Notes under the pieces: generated by a model | What the model was told of the DNA's origin: nothing | Seen by the model: the letters and a program-made list of their open reading frames with translations, nothing else | Databases searched by the model: none | Made by a program: the position numbers and the translations under genes | Source: Hasllibacter halocynthiae | GTDB lineage: Bacteria; Pseudomonadota; Alphaproteobacteria; Rhodobacterales; Rhodobacteraceae | Direction of reading: 5' to 3' | Length of the DNA: 64,000 bases | Assembly (NCBI RefSeq): GCF_003003095.1 | Contig: NZ_PVTT01000002.1 | Location: 248,001 to 312,000, forward strand | Part shown: positions 43,088-52,048 of the stretch, in pieces | Numbering within the stretch: position 1 is the first letter of the stretch | Layout of the letters: every line of letters begins with the position of its first letter

Positions 43088-44428
43088 ATGGAGGAGCTGC
43101 CCCTCATCGAGGTCGAGACCGCGCGCGCCTGGTGGGACCTGGCGCGCGGGGGCGCGCTGGACCTGCTGATGCCGGGCTGGCGCCTCTGGCAGGTGCTGAT
43201 CGTCCTCGCCCTCGGCGGGGCGGCCTGGCTGCTGGCCCGCGCGGCCGAGCCGCGCATCCGCGCCTTCGTGAAGGGGCGCGGCTGGAGCAAGCTGCGCCTG
43301 CGCCTGCTGGCGATCCTGGTGCGCCGGCTCTGGCTGATCTTCTTCGTGGCGCTCGCCTGGGCGACCTGGCTGGTCATGCGCGAGCTCACCTGGCCCTCGC
43401 GCTCCTACATGGTGGGGCTGGCGGCCGAGATCGCGACCGCGTGGCTGATCATCTCGCTCGCGGCGCGGCTGATCGTGAACAAGGCGCTGCGCCGCTGGGT
43501 GACGCTGGGCGCGGCGGCCTGGGTCACGGTCTACTACCTCGGGGTCGAGTCGCAGACGCGCGACGTGCTGGACGCCGTCGCGCTGGAGCTGGGCGAGTTC
43601 CGCATATCGCTGCTCGACCTGATCCTGGCGGCGACGATCATCGCGGTGCTGTTCTTCGCGGCGGCCTTCGTCTCGCGCTCGGTCGGGGACAGGGTGCGCC
43701 GGAACGAGGACATCTCGCCCTCAATGCAGGTGCTGACGGTCAAGCTGCTGCAGATCGTCCTCTATGCGGGGGCGTTCTTCTTCGGGCTGCGTGCCGTGGG
43801 CGTGGACCTGACCGGGCTGGCGGTCCTGTCGGGCGCGATCGGCGTGGGCCTGGGCTTCGGGCTGCAGAAGGTCGTGTCGAACCTGATCTCGGGCCTCATC
43901 ATCCTGATGGACAAGTCCATCAAGCCGGGCGACGTGATCAGCCTGGGCGAGACGTTCGGGTGGATCAACTCGCTCGGGGCGCGCTACGTCTCGATCACGA
44001 CGCGGGACGGCAAGGAGTTCCTGATCCCGAACGAGGACCTCATCACCAACCAGGTGGTGAACTGGTCGCATTCCAACGACTTTGTGCGCCTCGACATCCA
44101 TTTCGGCTGCGCCTACGCGGACGATCCGCACCTCGTGCGCAAGACGGCGATCGAGGCGGCGATCGGCGTCTCGCGCGTGCTGCAGGACCGCCCGCCCGTC
44201 TGCCACATCGTCGGCTTCGGCGACAGCAGCGTCGACTACATCCTGCGCTTCTGGATCAGGGACCCCACGGGCGGGCTGACCAACATCCGGGGCAACGTCT
44301 TCCTCGCGCTGTGGGACGCGTTCCAGCGCGAGGGCATCTCGATCCCGTTCCCGCAGCGCGAGGTGAAGGTGCTGGAGGGGTCGCGCCTCGCGACGGTGGA
44401 GGACCGGCCCGCGCGGGCGGCGGAGTGA
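43088..44428 (+). CDS. Mechanosensitive ion channel (MscS family)
   Basis: A 446-residue membrane protein of the small-conductance type with extra N-terminal helices. I start at the ATG at 43088 (MEELPLIEVETARAWW). The pore-lining helix region is AIGVGLGFGLQKVVSNLISG, followed by LIILMDKSIKPGDVI, the canonical MscS core. The cytosolic beta domain has YVSITTRDGKEFLIPNEDL and the C-terminal alpha/beta domain PPVCHIVGFGDSSVDYILRF. It would open under membrane tension and release solutes on osmotic downshock. It is divergent from leuC and stands upstream of rsfS. Confidence 0.94.
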   Translation: MEELPLIEVETARAWWDLARGGALDLLMPGWRLWQVLIVLALGGAAWLLARAAEPRIRAFVKGRGWSKLRLRLLAILVRRLWLIFFVALAWATWLVMRELTWPSRSYMVGLAAEIATAWLIISLAARLIVNKALRRWVTLGAAAWVTVYYLGVESQTRDVLDAVALELGEFRISLLDLILAATIIAVLFFAAAFVSRSVGDRVRRNEDISPSMQVLTVKLLQIVLYAGAFFFGLRAVGVDLTGLAVLSGAIGVGLGFGLQKVVSNLISGLIILMDKSIKPGDVISLGETFGWINSLGARYVSITTRDGKEFLIPNEDLITNQVVNWSHSNDFVRLDIHFGCAYADDPHLVRKTAIEAAIGVSRVLQDRPPVCHIVGFGDSSVDYILRFWIRDPTGGLTNIRGNVFLALWDAFQREGISIPFPQREVKVLEGSRLATVEDRPARAAE

Positions 44429-44519
44429 CGCCGCACCCGTTGCGCGGCAGGCCGGGCGAGCCTAGATTCGACGCCATGCAAGCGCCGGGGCCGCCGGCGC
44501 CGATCAGAGGAGAGTCATC

Positions 44520-44954
44520 CTGCCTGCCGCACAAACCGCGCAGGGCGCCGAGGCCGCCCCGCAACCTTCCGTCGACGCGCTGCTCGGGCGCATCCTGACA
44601 TCGCTGGACGAGGACAAGGCCGAGGACGTCGTCACCATCCCCCTCGCCGGCAAGTCCGAGATGGCCGACCACATGGTGATCGCCTCCGGCCGCTCGTCGC
44701 GCCAGGTCCAGTCCATCGCCGACAAGCTGGTGCAGCGCCTCAAGGACGAGTTCGGCCGCCTCGCCAAGGTCGAGGGCAAGTCCGGCGGCGACTGGGTGCT
44801 GATCGACACCGGCGACGTAGTGGTCCACGTCTTCCGCCCGGAGGTCCGGGCCTTCTACCAGATCGAGAAGATGTGGGCCGAGGGCCTCGAGGCGCCGGAG
44901 GTCCCCGGGGACGAGGCCGCGCCCGAGGGGTTCGACCCGGCCGCCGGGGGCTGA
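44520..44954 (+). CDS. rsfS: Ribosomal silencing factor RsfS (probable CTG start)
   Basis: Binds ribosomal protein L14 and blocks subunit joining when nutrients are scarce. The frame reads LLGRILTSLDEDKAEDVVTI, then KSEMADHMVIASGRSSRQVQ, SGGDWVLIDTGDVVVHVFRP and YQIEKMW, all family hallmarks. The first ATG in frame (44661) would cut off the conserved N-terminal helix, so the start must be upstream. No ATG, GTG or TTG fits; a CTG at 44520 follows AGGAGA by about 6 bases and gives a 144-residue protein. It is part of the rsfS-rlmH-gpmI-envC-like-ctpA-rppH series and ends two bases before rlmH. Confidence 0.9.
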   Translation: MPAAQTAQGAEAAPQPSVDALLGRILTSLDEDKAEDVVTIPLAGKSEMADHMVIASGRSSRQVQSIADKLVQRLKDEFGRLAKVEGKSGGDWVLIDTGDVVVHVFRPEVRAFYQIEKMWAEGLEAPEVPGDEAAPEGFDPAAGG

Positions 44955-44955
44955 C

Positions 44956-45420
44956 CTGCGCCTTCTGATCTGCGCGGTGGGCCGCCTGCGGCGCGGGCCC
45001 GAGCGCGAGCTCCTGGACGAGTACGCGGGCCGGATCGCGAAGGCCGGGCGCGCCCTCTCGCTGGGGCCGCTGGCCGTGGCGGAGGTCGAGGCCCCCGGCG
45101 GGCCGGGCCCGGAGGGCGGGCGGCTGGCCCGCGCCGTGCCGCCGGGCGCCGCGGTCGTGGCGCTGGACGAGCGGGGACGCGCGCTGACCTCGCCCGGGCT
45201 GGCGCGGTGGCTGGCGGGGCGCCGGGACGACGGGGCGCGGGACTGCGCCTTCCTCCTCGGCGGGGCGGACGGGCTGGACCCCGCGCTGCGGGAGCGGGCC
45301 GACCTCGTGCTGTCCTTCGGGCCGATGGTCTGGCCGCACATGCTGGCCCGCGCCATGCTGGCCGAGCAGCTCTACCGCGCGACCCAGATACTCGCCGGCA
45401 CGCCCTACCATCGGGGCTGA
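44956..45420 (+). CDS. rlmH: 23S rRNA (pseudouridine-1915-N3)-methyltransferase (probable CTG start)
   Basis: A SPOUT methyltransferase acting on helix 69 of 23S rRNA in assembled 70S ribosomes. The 154-residue frame begins with CTG at 44956, giving L-RLLICAVGRLRRGPE, which lines up with the family's M-R/K-L N-terminus. A GTG eight codons inside would delete the first strand. The knot region is CAFLLGGADGLDPALRERAD, and the C-terminus LAEQLYRATQILAGTPYHRG is the signature. A GGGGG stretch precedes the CTG. The rsfS stop lies within two bases. Confidence 0.92.
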   Translation: MRLLICAVGRLRRGPERELLDEYAGRIAKAGRALSLGPLAVAEVEAPGGPGPEGGRLARAVPPGAAVVALDERGRALTSPGLARWLAGRRDDGARDCAFLLGGADGLDPALRERADLVLSFGPMVWPHMLARAMLAEQLYRATQILAGTPYHRG

Positions 45421-45473
45421 GGACGCGCCCCCTCCCCTTTCGGGCGGAATCGTGGCGGGGTAGGAGCGGCGCC

Positions 45474-46973
45474 ATGACCACCATGCTCTGCATCCTCGAC
45501 GGCTGGGGCGTGACGGACCGGCGCGAGGGGAACGCGCCGCTTCTGGCGCGCACGCCCACCATGGACCGCCTGATGGCGACCTGCCCGCATTCCACACTCG
45601 TGACCTTCGGGCCGCCCGTCGGGCTGCCGGAGGGGCAGATGGGCAACTCGGAGGTGGGGCACACGAACATCGGCGCGGGCCGGACGGTGGCGATGGACCT
45701 GGGGCGGATCGACCTCGCGGTCGAGGACGGCACCTTCGCCCGCAACCCCCGCCTCACCGAGTTCGCCGAGCAGGTCGCCGGCCGCGGCGGCACCGCCCAC
45801 CTGGTCGGGCTGGCCTCGGACGGGGGGGTGCACGGCACCACGGCCCATGCGGTGGCGGCGGCGCGCGCCCTGGCGGCGCGGGGGCTGCCGGTCGCGGTCC
45901 ACGCGATCACGGACGGGCGCGACGTCGCCCCGACGAGCGCGCCGCGCCACCTCGCCGCGCTGGAGGAGGGGCTGCCGGACGGCGCGCGGGTCGCGACCGT
46001 CTCGGGGCGCTATTTCGCGATGGACCGCGACAACCGCTGGGACCGGGTCGAGAAGGCGTTCCGCGCCATGGTGCGCGCCGAGGGGCCGCGGGCGGCCGAT
46101 GCCGGCGCCGCGATCCGTGCCGCGCACGAGGCCGGCCAGACGGACGAGTTCGTCGAGCCCGTCGTGCTGGAGGGCTACGGCGGCATGAAGGACGGTGACG
46201 GCGTCTTCATGCTGAACTTCCGCTCGGACCGGGCGCGCGAGATCATGGCGGCCATCGGCGATCCGGGCTTCGACGCGTTCGACGCGGGCCCGCGGCCGCG
46301 GCTCGTGCTGCTGGGGATGGTGCCCTATTCGGAGGGGCACGACCGCTACATGGCGACCGCCTTCCCGAAGGAGGAGATCGCGAACGGCCTCGGCGCCTGG
46401 GTGGCGTCGAAGGGGCTGCGGCAGTTCCGCCTCGCCGAGACGGAGAAGTATCCGCACGTCACCTTCTTCCTCAACGGCGGCAAGGAGGAGCCCGAGCCTG
46501 GCGAGGAACGGCTGATGCCCCCTTCTCCGGCCGTGGCGACCTACGACCTCGCGCCCGAGATGTCGGCGGAGGCGGTGACGGAAGCCCTGGTGGACGCGAT
46601 CGTCCGGGGCGTCGACCTGATCGTGGTGAACTACGCCAACCCCGACATGGTGGGGCACACCGGCGACCTCGCGGCCGCGATCAGGGCCTGCGAGACGGTG
46701 GACGGGGGGCTGGGCCGGGCGCTGGCGGCGCTGGAGGAGGCCGGGGGCGCGGCGCTGATCATCGCCGACCACGGCAACTGCGAGACCATGATCGCCGAGG
46801 ACGGCGGCCCGCACACCGCGCACACCACGAACCTCGTCCCGGCGATCCTCGTCGGCGGGCCGGAGGGCGCGGGGATGCGGGACGGGATCCTCGCCGACGT
46901 GGCGCCGACGGTGCTGGAGCTGATGGGGATCGAGCCGCCCGCCGAGATGACCGGCCGGAGCCTCATCGCGTGA
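45474..46973 (+). CDS. gpmI: 2,3-bisphosphoglycerate-independent phosphoglycerate mutase
   Basis: A two-manganese enzyme of the alkaline phosphatase superfamily that interconverts 3- and 2-phosphoglycerate in glycolysis and gluconeogenesis. The 499-residue protein starts MTTMLCILDGWGVTDRR. The catalytic Ser is S59 in QMGNSEVGHTNIGAGR. Further metal sites are in NYANPDMVGHTGDLAAA and ADHGNCETM, with PHTAHTTNLVP and LADVAPTVLELMGI near the C-terminus. It is followed by an overlapping EnvC-like gene whose GTG lies in the gpmI stop. Confidence 0.96.
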   Translation: MTTMLCILDGWGVTDRREGNAPLLARTPTMDRLMATCPHSTLVTFGPPVGLPEGQMGNSEVGHTNIGAGRTVAMDLGRIDLAVEDGTFARNPRLTEFAEQVAGRGGTAHLVGLASDGGVHGTTAHAVAAARALAARGLPVAVHAITDGRDVAPTSAPRHLAALEEGLPDGARVATVSGRYFAMDRDNRWDRVEKAFRAMVRAEGPRAADAGAAIRAAHEAGQTDEFVEPVVLEGYGGMKDGDGVFMLNFRSDRAREIMAAIGDPGFDAFDAGPRPRLVLLGMVPYSEGHDRYMATAFPKEEIANGLGAWVASKGLRQFRLAETEKYPHVTFFLNGGKEEPEPGEERLMPPSPAVATYDLAPEMSAEAVTEALVDAIVRGVDLIVVNYANPDMVGHTGDLAAAIRACETVDGGLGRALAALEEAGGAALIIADHGNCETMIAEDGGPHTAHTTNLVPAILVGGPEGAGMRDGILADVAPTVLELMGIEPPAEMTGRSLIA

Positions 46974-48061
46974 GGCGGCCGCTGCTGCTGGCGACGCTGC
47001 TGGCCCTTCTGGCCTGCGGCGCGCGGGCCGGCCCCGCCGAGGACGCCGAGGCCGCGGCGGCCGCCCTTCTCGAGATGGCCGCCGGGCTGGAGATGGCCGA
47101 GGAGGCCGGCGACCGGATCGCCGCGCTGACCGAGCTGGTCCGCGCCTACGAGCGGGGGCTGTCGGCCTTCCGCGAGGGGCTGCGCGAATCGGCCGCGCGC
47201 GAGCGGGCGCTGGCCGTGCGCGCCGACCGGGACCGCGCGCGGATGGAGCGGGTGCTGGCCGCGCTGGCGCGCGTCGAGGCCACGCCCGAGCCCCTGCTGC
47301 TGCTGCACCCCGAAGGGCCGGAGGCGACCGTGCGCGCGGGGATGCTGCTTGGCGCCGCGGTGCCGGCGCTGCGCGCGGAGGCGGACGCGCTGGCGGCCGA
47401 GGCGCGGGAGGCCCGGCGGCTGCGCCGCCTGCGCGAGGGCGCGGCGGCCGTGCTGGAGGAGGGCCTGGCCGGCGCGCGCGCCGCGCGGGAGGCGCTGGCG
47501 ACGGCGGTGGCCGACCGCACCGGGCCGCCCCCGCGCCTTCTGGACGACCCCGCGCGCCTCGCCGAGCTGGCCGGCGCGGTCGAGACCCTAGGCGCCTTCG
47601 CCGGGACGCTGGCCCCGGACCCGGACGCGCCGGCCGCCGCCGGCCCCCGCCCCCTGCCCGTCGCCGGCACGGTCCTGCGCGCGGCGGGCGAGCCCGACGC
47701 CGCCGGCGCGATCCGCCCCGGCGTAATCCTGGCGACCGCGCCCGGGGCCCTCGTCGAGGCGCCGGGACCCGCCACGGTGCGCTATGCCGGCCCCCTGACG
47801 GGCTACGAGAACGTGATCGTGCTGGAGCCCGCAGCCAATCGGCTGACGGTTCTCGCCGGCTTGGGAAGGGTGTATGTCCGGCCCGGACAGGTCGTGGCGG
47901 CGGGCGACGCGCTGGGCCTGATGGGCGGGCGGGCCGGCAGCCCGGCCGCCATGGTCGAGGACGCCGACCGCGGCGCGGGCGAGGAACGCAGCGAGACGCT
48001 CTATATCGAGACGCGCGTGGACGGGGCGCCGGCCGATCCGGCCGGCTGGTTCGCGCTTTGA
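46970..48061 (+). CDS. EnvC-like murein hydrolase activator (degenerate M23/LytM domain)
   Basis: A periplasmic protein of 363 residues. A signal peptide (LLLATLLALLACGARA) is followed by a long Ala/Arg/Glu coiled coil (residues ~20-205) and a C-terminal LytM-like domain (residues ~225-363). The LytM domain keeps the fold segments EAPGPATVRYAGPLTGYENV and VLAGLGRVYVRPGQVVAAGD and ends LYIETRVDGAPADPAGWF. The zinc-binding His residues of active M23 peptidases are missing, as in EnvC, so it should activate an amidase instead of cutting. It starts with GTG overlapping gpmI. It is adjacent to ctpA, an arrangement known from other Gram-negatives. Confidence 0.88.
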   Translation: MRRPLLLATLLALLACGARAGPAEDAEAAAAALLEMAAGLEMAEEAGDRIAALTELVRAYERGLSAFREGLRESAARERALAVRADRDRARMERVLAALARVEATPEPLLLLHPEGPEATVRAGMLLGAAVPALRAEADALAAEAREARRLRRLREGAAAVLEEGLAGARAAREALATAVADRTGPPPRLLDDPARLAELAGAVETLGAFAGTLAPDPDAPAAAGPRPLPVAGTVLRAAGEPDAAGAIRPGVILATAPGALVEAPGPATVRYAGPLTGYENVIVLEPAANRLTVLAGLGRVYVRPGQVVAAGDALGLMGGRAGSPAAMVEDADRGAGEERSETLYIETRVDGAPADPAGWFAL

Positions 48062-48075
48062 AGGGGAAGACCCGC

Positions 48076-49422
48076 ATGAGGAAATTCGCGTATGCAGTGC
48101 TGGGCGGCGTTCTGGCCGGCGGCGTGGTCGCCACCCAGGTGGCCGGCCCCCTCCTGGCGCAGGAGGCCGCGCGCGAGGCGACCATCTACGAACGGATGGA
48201 CCTGTTCAGCGACATATTCGAGCGGATCCGCGCGGAATACGTCGACGAGGTCGACGAGGGCGAGCTGATCGAGGCGGCGATCGACGGGATGCTGACCTCG
48301 CTCGACCCGCATTCCTCGTTCCTGTCGACCGAGGACTTCGAGGAGATGCGCGAGCAGACCCGGGGCGAGTTCGGCGGCCTCGGGATCGAGGTCACCCAGG
48401 AGGAGGGCTTCGTGAAGGTGGTCTCGCCCATCGACGGGACGCCGGCCTTCGACGCCGGCATCCAGGCGGGCGACTTCATCACCCATGTCGACGGCGAGAG
48501 CGTCCTCGGCCTGACCCTCGACGAGGCGGTCGAGATGATGCGCGGCCCCGTCGGCAGCGAGATCGTGATCACCGTCGCCCGCGAGGAGACCGCCGAGCCC
48601 TTCGACGTCTCGATCATCCGCGACACGATCCGGCTTATCGCCGTGCGCTCGCAGGCCGAGGGGGACACGATCGTCCTGCGGATCAGCACCTTCAACGAGC
48701 AGACCTTCCCCGGCCTCCTCGAGGAGTTCGAGAGCCAGGTGGAGGCGCTGGGCGGCATCGAGAACGTCACGGGCATCGTCCTTGACCTTCGGAACAACCC
48801 CGGCGGCCTGCTGAACCAAGCGGTCGAGGTGTCGGACGCCTTCCTCGACGCCGGCGAGATCGTCTCGACCCGCGGGCGCGACCCCGAGGACGCCGACCGC
48901 TACAACGCCGAGGCCGGCGACATCGCCGAGGGGCTGCCCATCGTGGTGCTCATCAACGGCGGCTCGGCCTCGGCCTCGGAGATCGTCGCCGGCGCGCTGC
49001 AGGACCACCAGCGCGCCATCGTCGTGGGCGAGGGCTCGTTCGGCAAGGGCAGCGTGCAGACCGTCATGCCGCTTCGGGGGCAGTCCGCGATGCGGCTGAC
49101 CACGGCGCGCTACTACACGCCCTCGGGCCGCTCGATCCAGGCGCTGGGCATCTCGCCCGACATCGTCGTCGAGCAGCCCCGCGTCGACCCCGCCGCCATC
49201 GAGGAGGAGGTCGAGGAGGACGAGCGGGAGGAGGAGGAGCGCCGCCGCCGCACGGAGGCCGACCTGCGCGGATCGCTGGCCTCCGAGCTGTCGGAGGAGG
49301 AGCGCCAGCAGATCGAGTTCGAGCGCGAGCTGGCCGAGGCGGCCGCCGAGCTGCGCGAGGAGGACTACCAGCTGGCCTACGCGGTCGACATCCTGAAGGG
49401 GCTGGCGGCCCTGCAGCCATGA
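48076..49422 (+). CDS. ctpA: C-terminal processing peptidase (S41 family)
   Basis: A periplasmic serine protease of 448 residues. A signal sequence ([19 protein letters not shown]) leads into the N-terminal region with [19 protein letters not shown] domain (residues ~95-175) has [17 protein letters not shown] and [14 protein letters not shown]. The protease core follows, with the catalytic Ser in [16 protein letters not shown] and the Lys in [32 protein letters not shown] is the classic S41 motif. The C-terminal ~70 residues are acidic and Glu-rich. I start at the ATG at 48076, 7 bases after GGGGAAG; a TTG at 48058 overlaps the previous stop. It follows the EnvC-like gene. Confidence 0.94.
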   Translation: MRKFAYAVLGGVLAGGVVATQVAGPLLAQEAAREATIYERMDLFSDIFERIRAEYVDEVDEGELIEAAIDGMLTSLDPHSSFLSTEDFEEMREQTRGEFGGLGIEVTQEEGFVKVVSPIDGTPAFDAGIQAGDFITHVDGESVLGLTLDEAVEMMRGPVGSEIVITVAREETAEPFDVSIIRDTIRLIAVRSQAEGDTIVLRISTFNEQTFPGLLEEFESQVEALGGIENVTGIVLDLRNNPGGLLNQAVEVSDAFLDAGEIVSTRGRDPEDADRYNAEAGDIAEGLPIVVLINGGSASASEIVAGALQDHQRAIVVGEGSFGKGSVQTVMPLRGQSAMRLTTARYYTPSGRSIQALGISPDIVVEQPRVDPAAIEEEVEEDEREEEERRRRTEADLRGSLASELSEEERQQIEFERELAEAAAELREEDYQLAYAVDILKGLAALQP

Positions 49423-49435
49423 CGGAGCGGGGGGC

Positions 49436-49936
49436 GTGACGCCCGAGGCGGCCGCCGCCCTGCCCTACCGGCCCTGCGTCGGCGTGGTGCTGACGCGCGG
49501 CGACGGCCGGGTCTGGGCGGGCGAGCGGATCGACTGGCCGGGCGCCTGGCAGATGCCGCAGGGCGGGATCGATCCGGGCGAGGAGCCGCGCGCCGCCGCC
49601 CTTCGCGAGCTGGAGGAGGAGACGGGCGTGCCCGCCCGGCTGGCGCGCGTCGAGGCGCAGACGGCCGGATGGATCCCCTACGACCTGCCGCCGGAGATCG
49701 TGCCCCACCGCTGGGGCGGACGGTTCCGCGGGCAGGAGCAGAAATGGCTGCGCTTGCGCTTCCTCGGCGGGGACGATGACGTGGACATCTCGGGCACGGG
49801 GCACGCGGCGGAGTTCTCGCGCTGGCGGTGGATGACGCCGCCGGAGGTGCTGGACGCGATCGTGCCCTTCAAGCGCGAGGTCTATCGGCGGGTCTTCGCG
49901 GAGCTGATGCCGGGGGCGCCCGGCGTCATCGCATGA
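49436..49936 (+). CDS. rppH: RNA 5'-pyrophosphohydrolase (Nudix)
   Basis: Removes pyrophosphate from the 5' end of primary transcripts and so starts mRNA decay. The 166-residue protein begins with GTG at 49436 and [20 protein letters not shown], typical of alphaproteobacterial RppH. The Nudix box is [20 protein letters not shown] followed by [14 protein letters not shown] and [16 protein letters not shown] are family-specific segments. It is 13 bases after the ctpA stop and closes the rsfS-rppH series. Confidence 0.95.
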   Translation: MTPEAAAALPYRPCVGVVLTRGDGRVWAGERIDWPGAWQMPQGGIDPGEEPRAAALRELEEETGVPARLARVEAQTAGWIPYDLPPEIVPHRWGGRFRGQEQKWLRLRFLGGDDDVDISGTGHAAEFSRWRWMTPPEVLDAIVPFKREVYRRVFAELMPGAPGVIA

Positions 49937-49952
49937 CGCGCGGGGACGCCGC

Positions 49953-50462
49953 ATGATGCGGGGCATGAGACGCACGCCCCCCCTCGGCCCCGCCCTCGCC
50001 TTCGCCCTCGCGGCGACCTCCGCGGGCCCCGCGGCCGCGCTGTCCTGCCTCGCGCCCGATCCCGCGCGCGCCTTCCTCGCCGCGCAGGAGGCGCCCGAGC
50101 GCTTCGTGGTGGTGCTGGGGGAGCTGTCGCTGGAGGCGCCGCTGGGGCGCGTCGTCTCGGCCGACCCTTCGCCCGGGGCGCGATCGGCGCCGGGCCGGGT
50201 GCGGGGCGAGGCGCTGGCGGCGGACGGGCGCTTCGCCTCGGCCTTCGACGCGCCGGTCACGGTGACGGCGACCTGCGCGGGCCCCTGGTGCGGCGGCGCC
50301 GCCGAGGGGCGGCAGGTGCTGTTCCTGGAGGTCGCCGAGGAGGGGGGCTACCTCCTCCTGGCGGAGCCCTGCGGGGGCCGGGCCTTCGACGCGGCGCCCG
50401 AGGTCGTCGGGACGATCTCGGCCTGCATGGCGGGCGCGGGCTGCCGGCCGGGCGGCTACTGA
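49953..50462 (+). CDS. Small secreted protein of unknown function
   Basis: A 169-residue protein with a signal peptide (LGPALAFALAATSAGPAAA). The mature part has cysteines at SCLAPDP, TCAGPWCGG, PCGGRAF and CMAGAGCRPGGY, so disulfides are likely. The pattern of a first Cys just after the leader, an LGEL strand region and a paired CxxxxC resembles other short secreted Rhodobacteraceae proteins, but I recognise no named family. A start at 49953 or the ATG at 49965 is possible. It is convergent with the MltB-like gene, overlapping it by 7 bases. Confidence 0.62.
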   Translation: MMRGMRRTPPLGPALAFALAATSAGPAAALSCLAPDPARAFLAAQEAPERFVVVLGELSLEAPLGRVVSADPSPGARSAPGRVRGEALAADGRFASAFDAPVTVTATCAGPWCGGAAEGRQVLFLEVAEEGGYLLLAEPCGGRAFDAAPEVVGTISACMAGAGCRPGGY

Positions 50463-51925
50463 CGCAGCGCGTCCAGCACCGCCGGGGAGGCGTAGCCGTC
50501 GGGCACCCTTCCTTCCGCGAGCTGCCAGTCGCGCACCGCGCCCACCGTCAGCGGGCCGATGCGCCCGTCCACCCCGCCCGGATCGAAGCCCCGCTCCGTC
50601 AGGCGGCGCTGCAGCTCGCGCCGCTCGTCGCCCGTGAGCGCGCGGTCCGCACGCGGCCAGCCGCCGGCGAAGGCGGGCCCGCCGCGCAGCCGGTCGGCGA
50701 GGTGGCCGACGCCGATCACGTAGGCGTCGGCGGTGTTGTAGGCCTCGAGCGCGGCGAAGTTTGGCCAGATCATGAAGGCGGCCCCCTGATGCCCCGCGGG
50801 CAAGAGGATGGTGGCCGGGCCGTGGTCCGGGATCGGGGCGCCGTCCGCCGCCCGCACGCCCATCGCCTGCCATTCGGCGGGCGCGCGGGGGTTGTCGCGG
50901 CGGGCCTCGGTGAAGTCGAAGCCCTCGGGAAGCGTCACCTCGACCCCCCAGGGCTGGCCGGTCGTCCAGCCGTGCGCGGCCAAGTAGCGCGCGGTGGAGG
51001 CGAGCGCGTCGGCCGGATCGTCCCCCCAGACGTCGCGCCGCCCGTCGCCGTCCGCGTCCACGGCGTATCGCAGGAAGCTGGTCGGCATGAACTGCGTGTG
51101 CCCCATCGCCCCCGCCCAGGAGCCGCGCATCCCCCCCGGGGCGACCTCGCCCGCCTGCAGGATGCGCAGGGCGGCGAGGAGCTGGTCCTCGAAGAAGGCG
51201 CTGCGCCGGGGGTCGGCGGCGAGGATGGCGAGCGAGGCGATGGTCGAGTCGGTGCCCCTGAAGCCGCCATAGGCCGATTCGAGCCCCCAGATAGCCGCGA
51301 CGACGTGCCGGTCGACGCCGTGCTCGGCCTCCGCGGCGGCGAGGGCGCCGGCGTGCCGCTCCATCGCCGCGCGCCCGTTCGCGATCCGGGCGTCCGAGAC
51401 GGCGGTGTCGAGATAGTCCCAGATGGTCTTGGTGAACTCGGTCTGGTTGCGATCGCGGGTGATGATCCGCGGATCGAAGGGGACGTCCGAGAGGGCTGCG
51501 TCGAAGGTCGCGGGCTCGATCCCCGCGGCCAGGGCGCGGGGGCGGAAGGCCGCGATCCACGCATCGAGCGCGGGCTGCCCGCCGTTCGAGAGGTCCGCGG
51601 GCCCGGCGGGGGGCACCGCGGCGGGAGCGGGCCGCGCGGGCGCCGTGCCGGTGTCGCGGGCGGGCGCGGCGGTGGCGATCGTGGCGACCCCGGCGCTTGC
51701 GGGGGCGGCCCCCTCCCCCGGGCGGGGCGGGGCCGCGGGGGGTGCGTCCGAACCGGCGGGCTGCTGCGCGCGGGCGACCGCGTCCCGCACCGCCGCCGAA
51801 AGCGGGGCGGGGGGCGCGGGTTCGGAGGCCGGCGCAGGGGCCGGCCGGGCGGGCGGGCGGACCGAGGCGTCGATCTCGGCCAGGGCGGGCGCGGCGGCGA
51901 GGATCAGGACGAGGGGGAGGCGCAT
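50456..51925 (-). CDS. MltB-family lytic murein transglycosylase with peptidoglycan-binding domain
   Basis: A periplasmic enzyme of 489 residues that cleaves glycan strands without water, leaving 1,6-anhydro ends. A signal peptide (LPLVLILAAAPALAE) is followed by a Pro/Ala-rich linker to about residue 110. The SLT_2 domain shows IITRDRNQTEFTKTIWDYL, the catalytic Glu in AIWGLESAYGGFRGTDSTI (about residue 214) and GSWAGAMGHTQFMPTSFLRY. A C-terminal peptidoglycan-binding motif (LQRRLTERGFDPGGVDGRIG, about residues 420-480) ends the protein. The long N-terminal linker is unusual for MltB. Confidence 0.92.
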   Translation of the reverse strand: MRLPLVLILAAAPALAEIDASVRPPARPAPAPASEPAPPAPLSAAVRDAVARAQQPAGSDAPPAAPPRPGEGAAPASAGVATIATAAPARDTGTAPARPAPAAVPPAGPADLSNGGQPALDAWIAAFRPRALAAGIEPATFDAALSDVPFDPRIITRDRNQTEFTKTIWDYLDTAVSDARIANGRAAMERHAGALAAAEAEHGVDRHVVAAIWGLESAYGGFRGTDSTIASLAILAADPRRSAFFEDQLLAALRILQAGEVAPGGMRGSWAGAMGHTQFMPTSFLRYAVDADGDGRRDVWGDDPADALASTARYLAAHGWTTGQPWGVEVTLPEGFDFTEARRDNPRAPAEWQAMGVRAADGAPIPDHGPATILLPAGHQGAAFMIWPNFAALEAYNTADAYVIGVGHLADRLRGGPAFAGGWPRADRALTGDERRELQRRLTERGFDPGGVDGRIGPLTVGAVRDWQLAEGRVPDGYASPAVLDALRQ

Positions 51926-52048
51926 GGGACGTGGCCTGTCGTTTCGGGTTCGAGGACGACGTCTAGGCGCGCGGGCGCCCCGGCGGAAGCGGCGGGGTCG
52001 CGCCGGGCGGCGGAACGGCGCCGGGGTGGCGCCGGGGCGGCGCCCGCC

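Noticed and set aside
40888-44598. A 1236-residue plus-strand open frame opposite leuC and its neighbours
   Set aside because: It runs antiparallel to leuC and adjoining genes with clear motifs, and has a low-complexity composition typical of GC-bias shadows. The same applies to the long frames opposite rnr (50288-54946) and across recQ (20792-23698).
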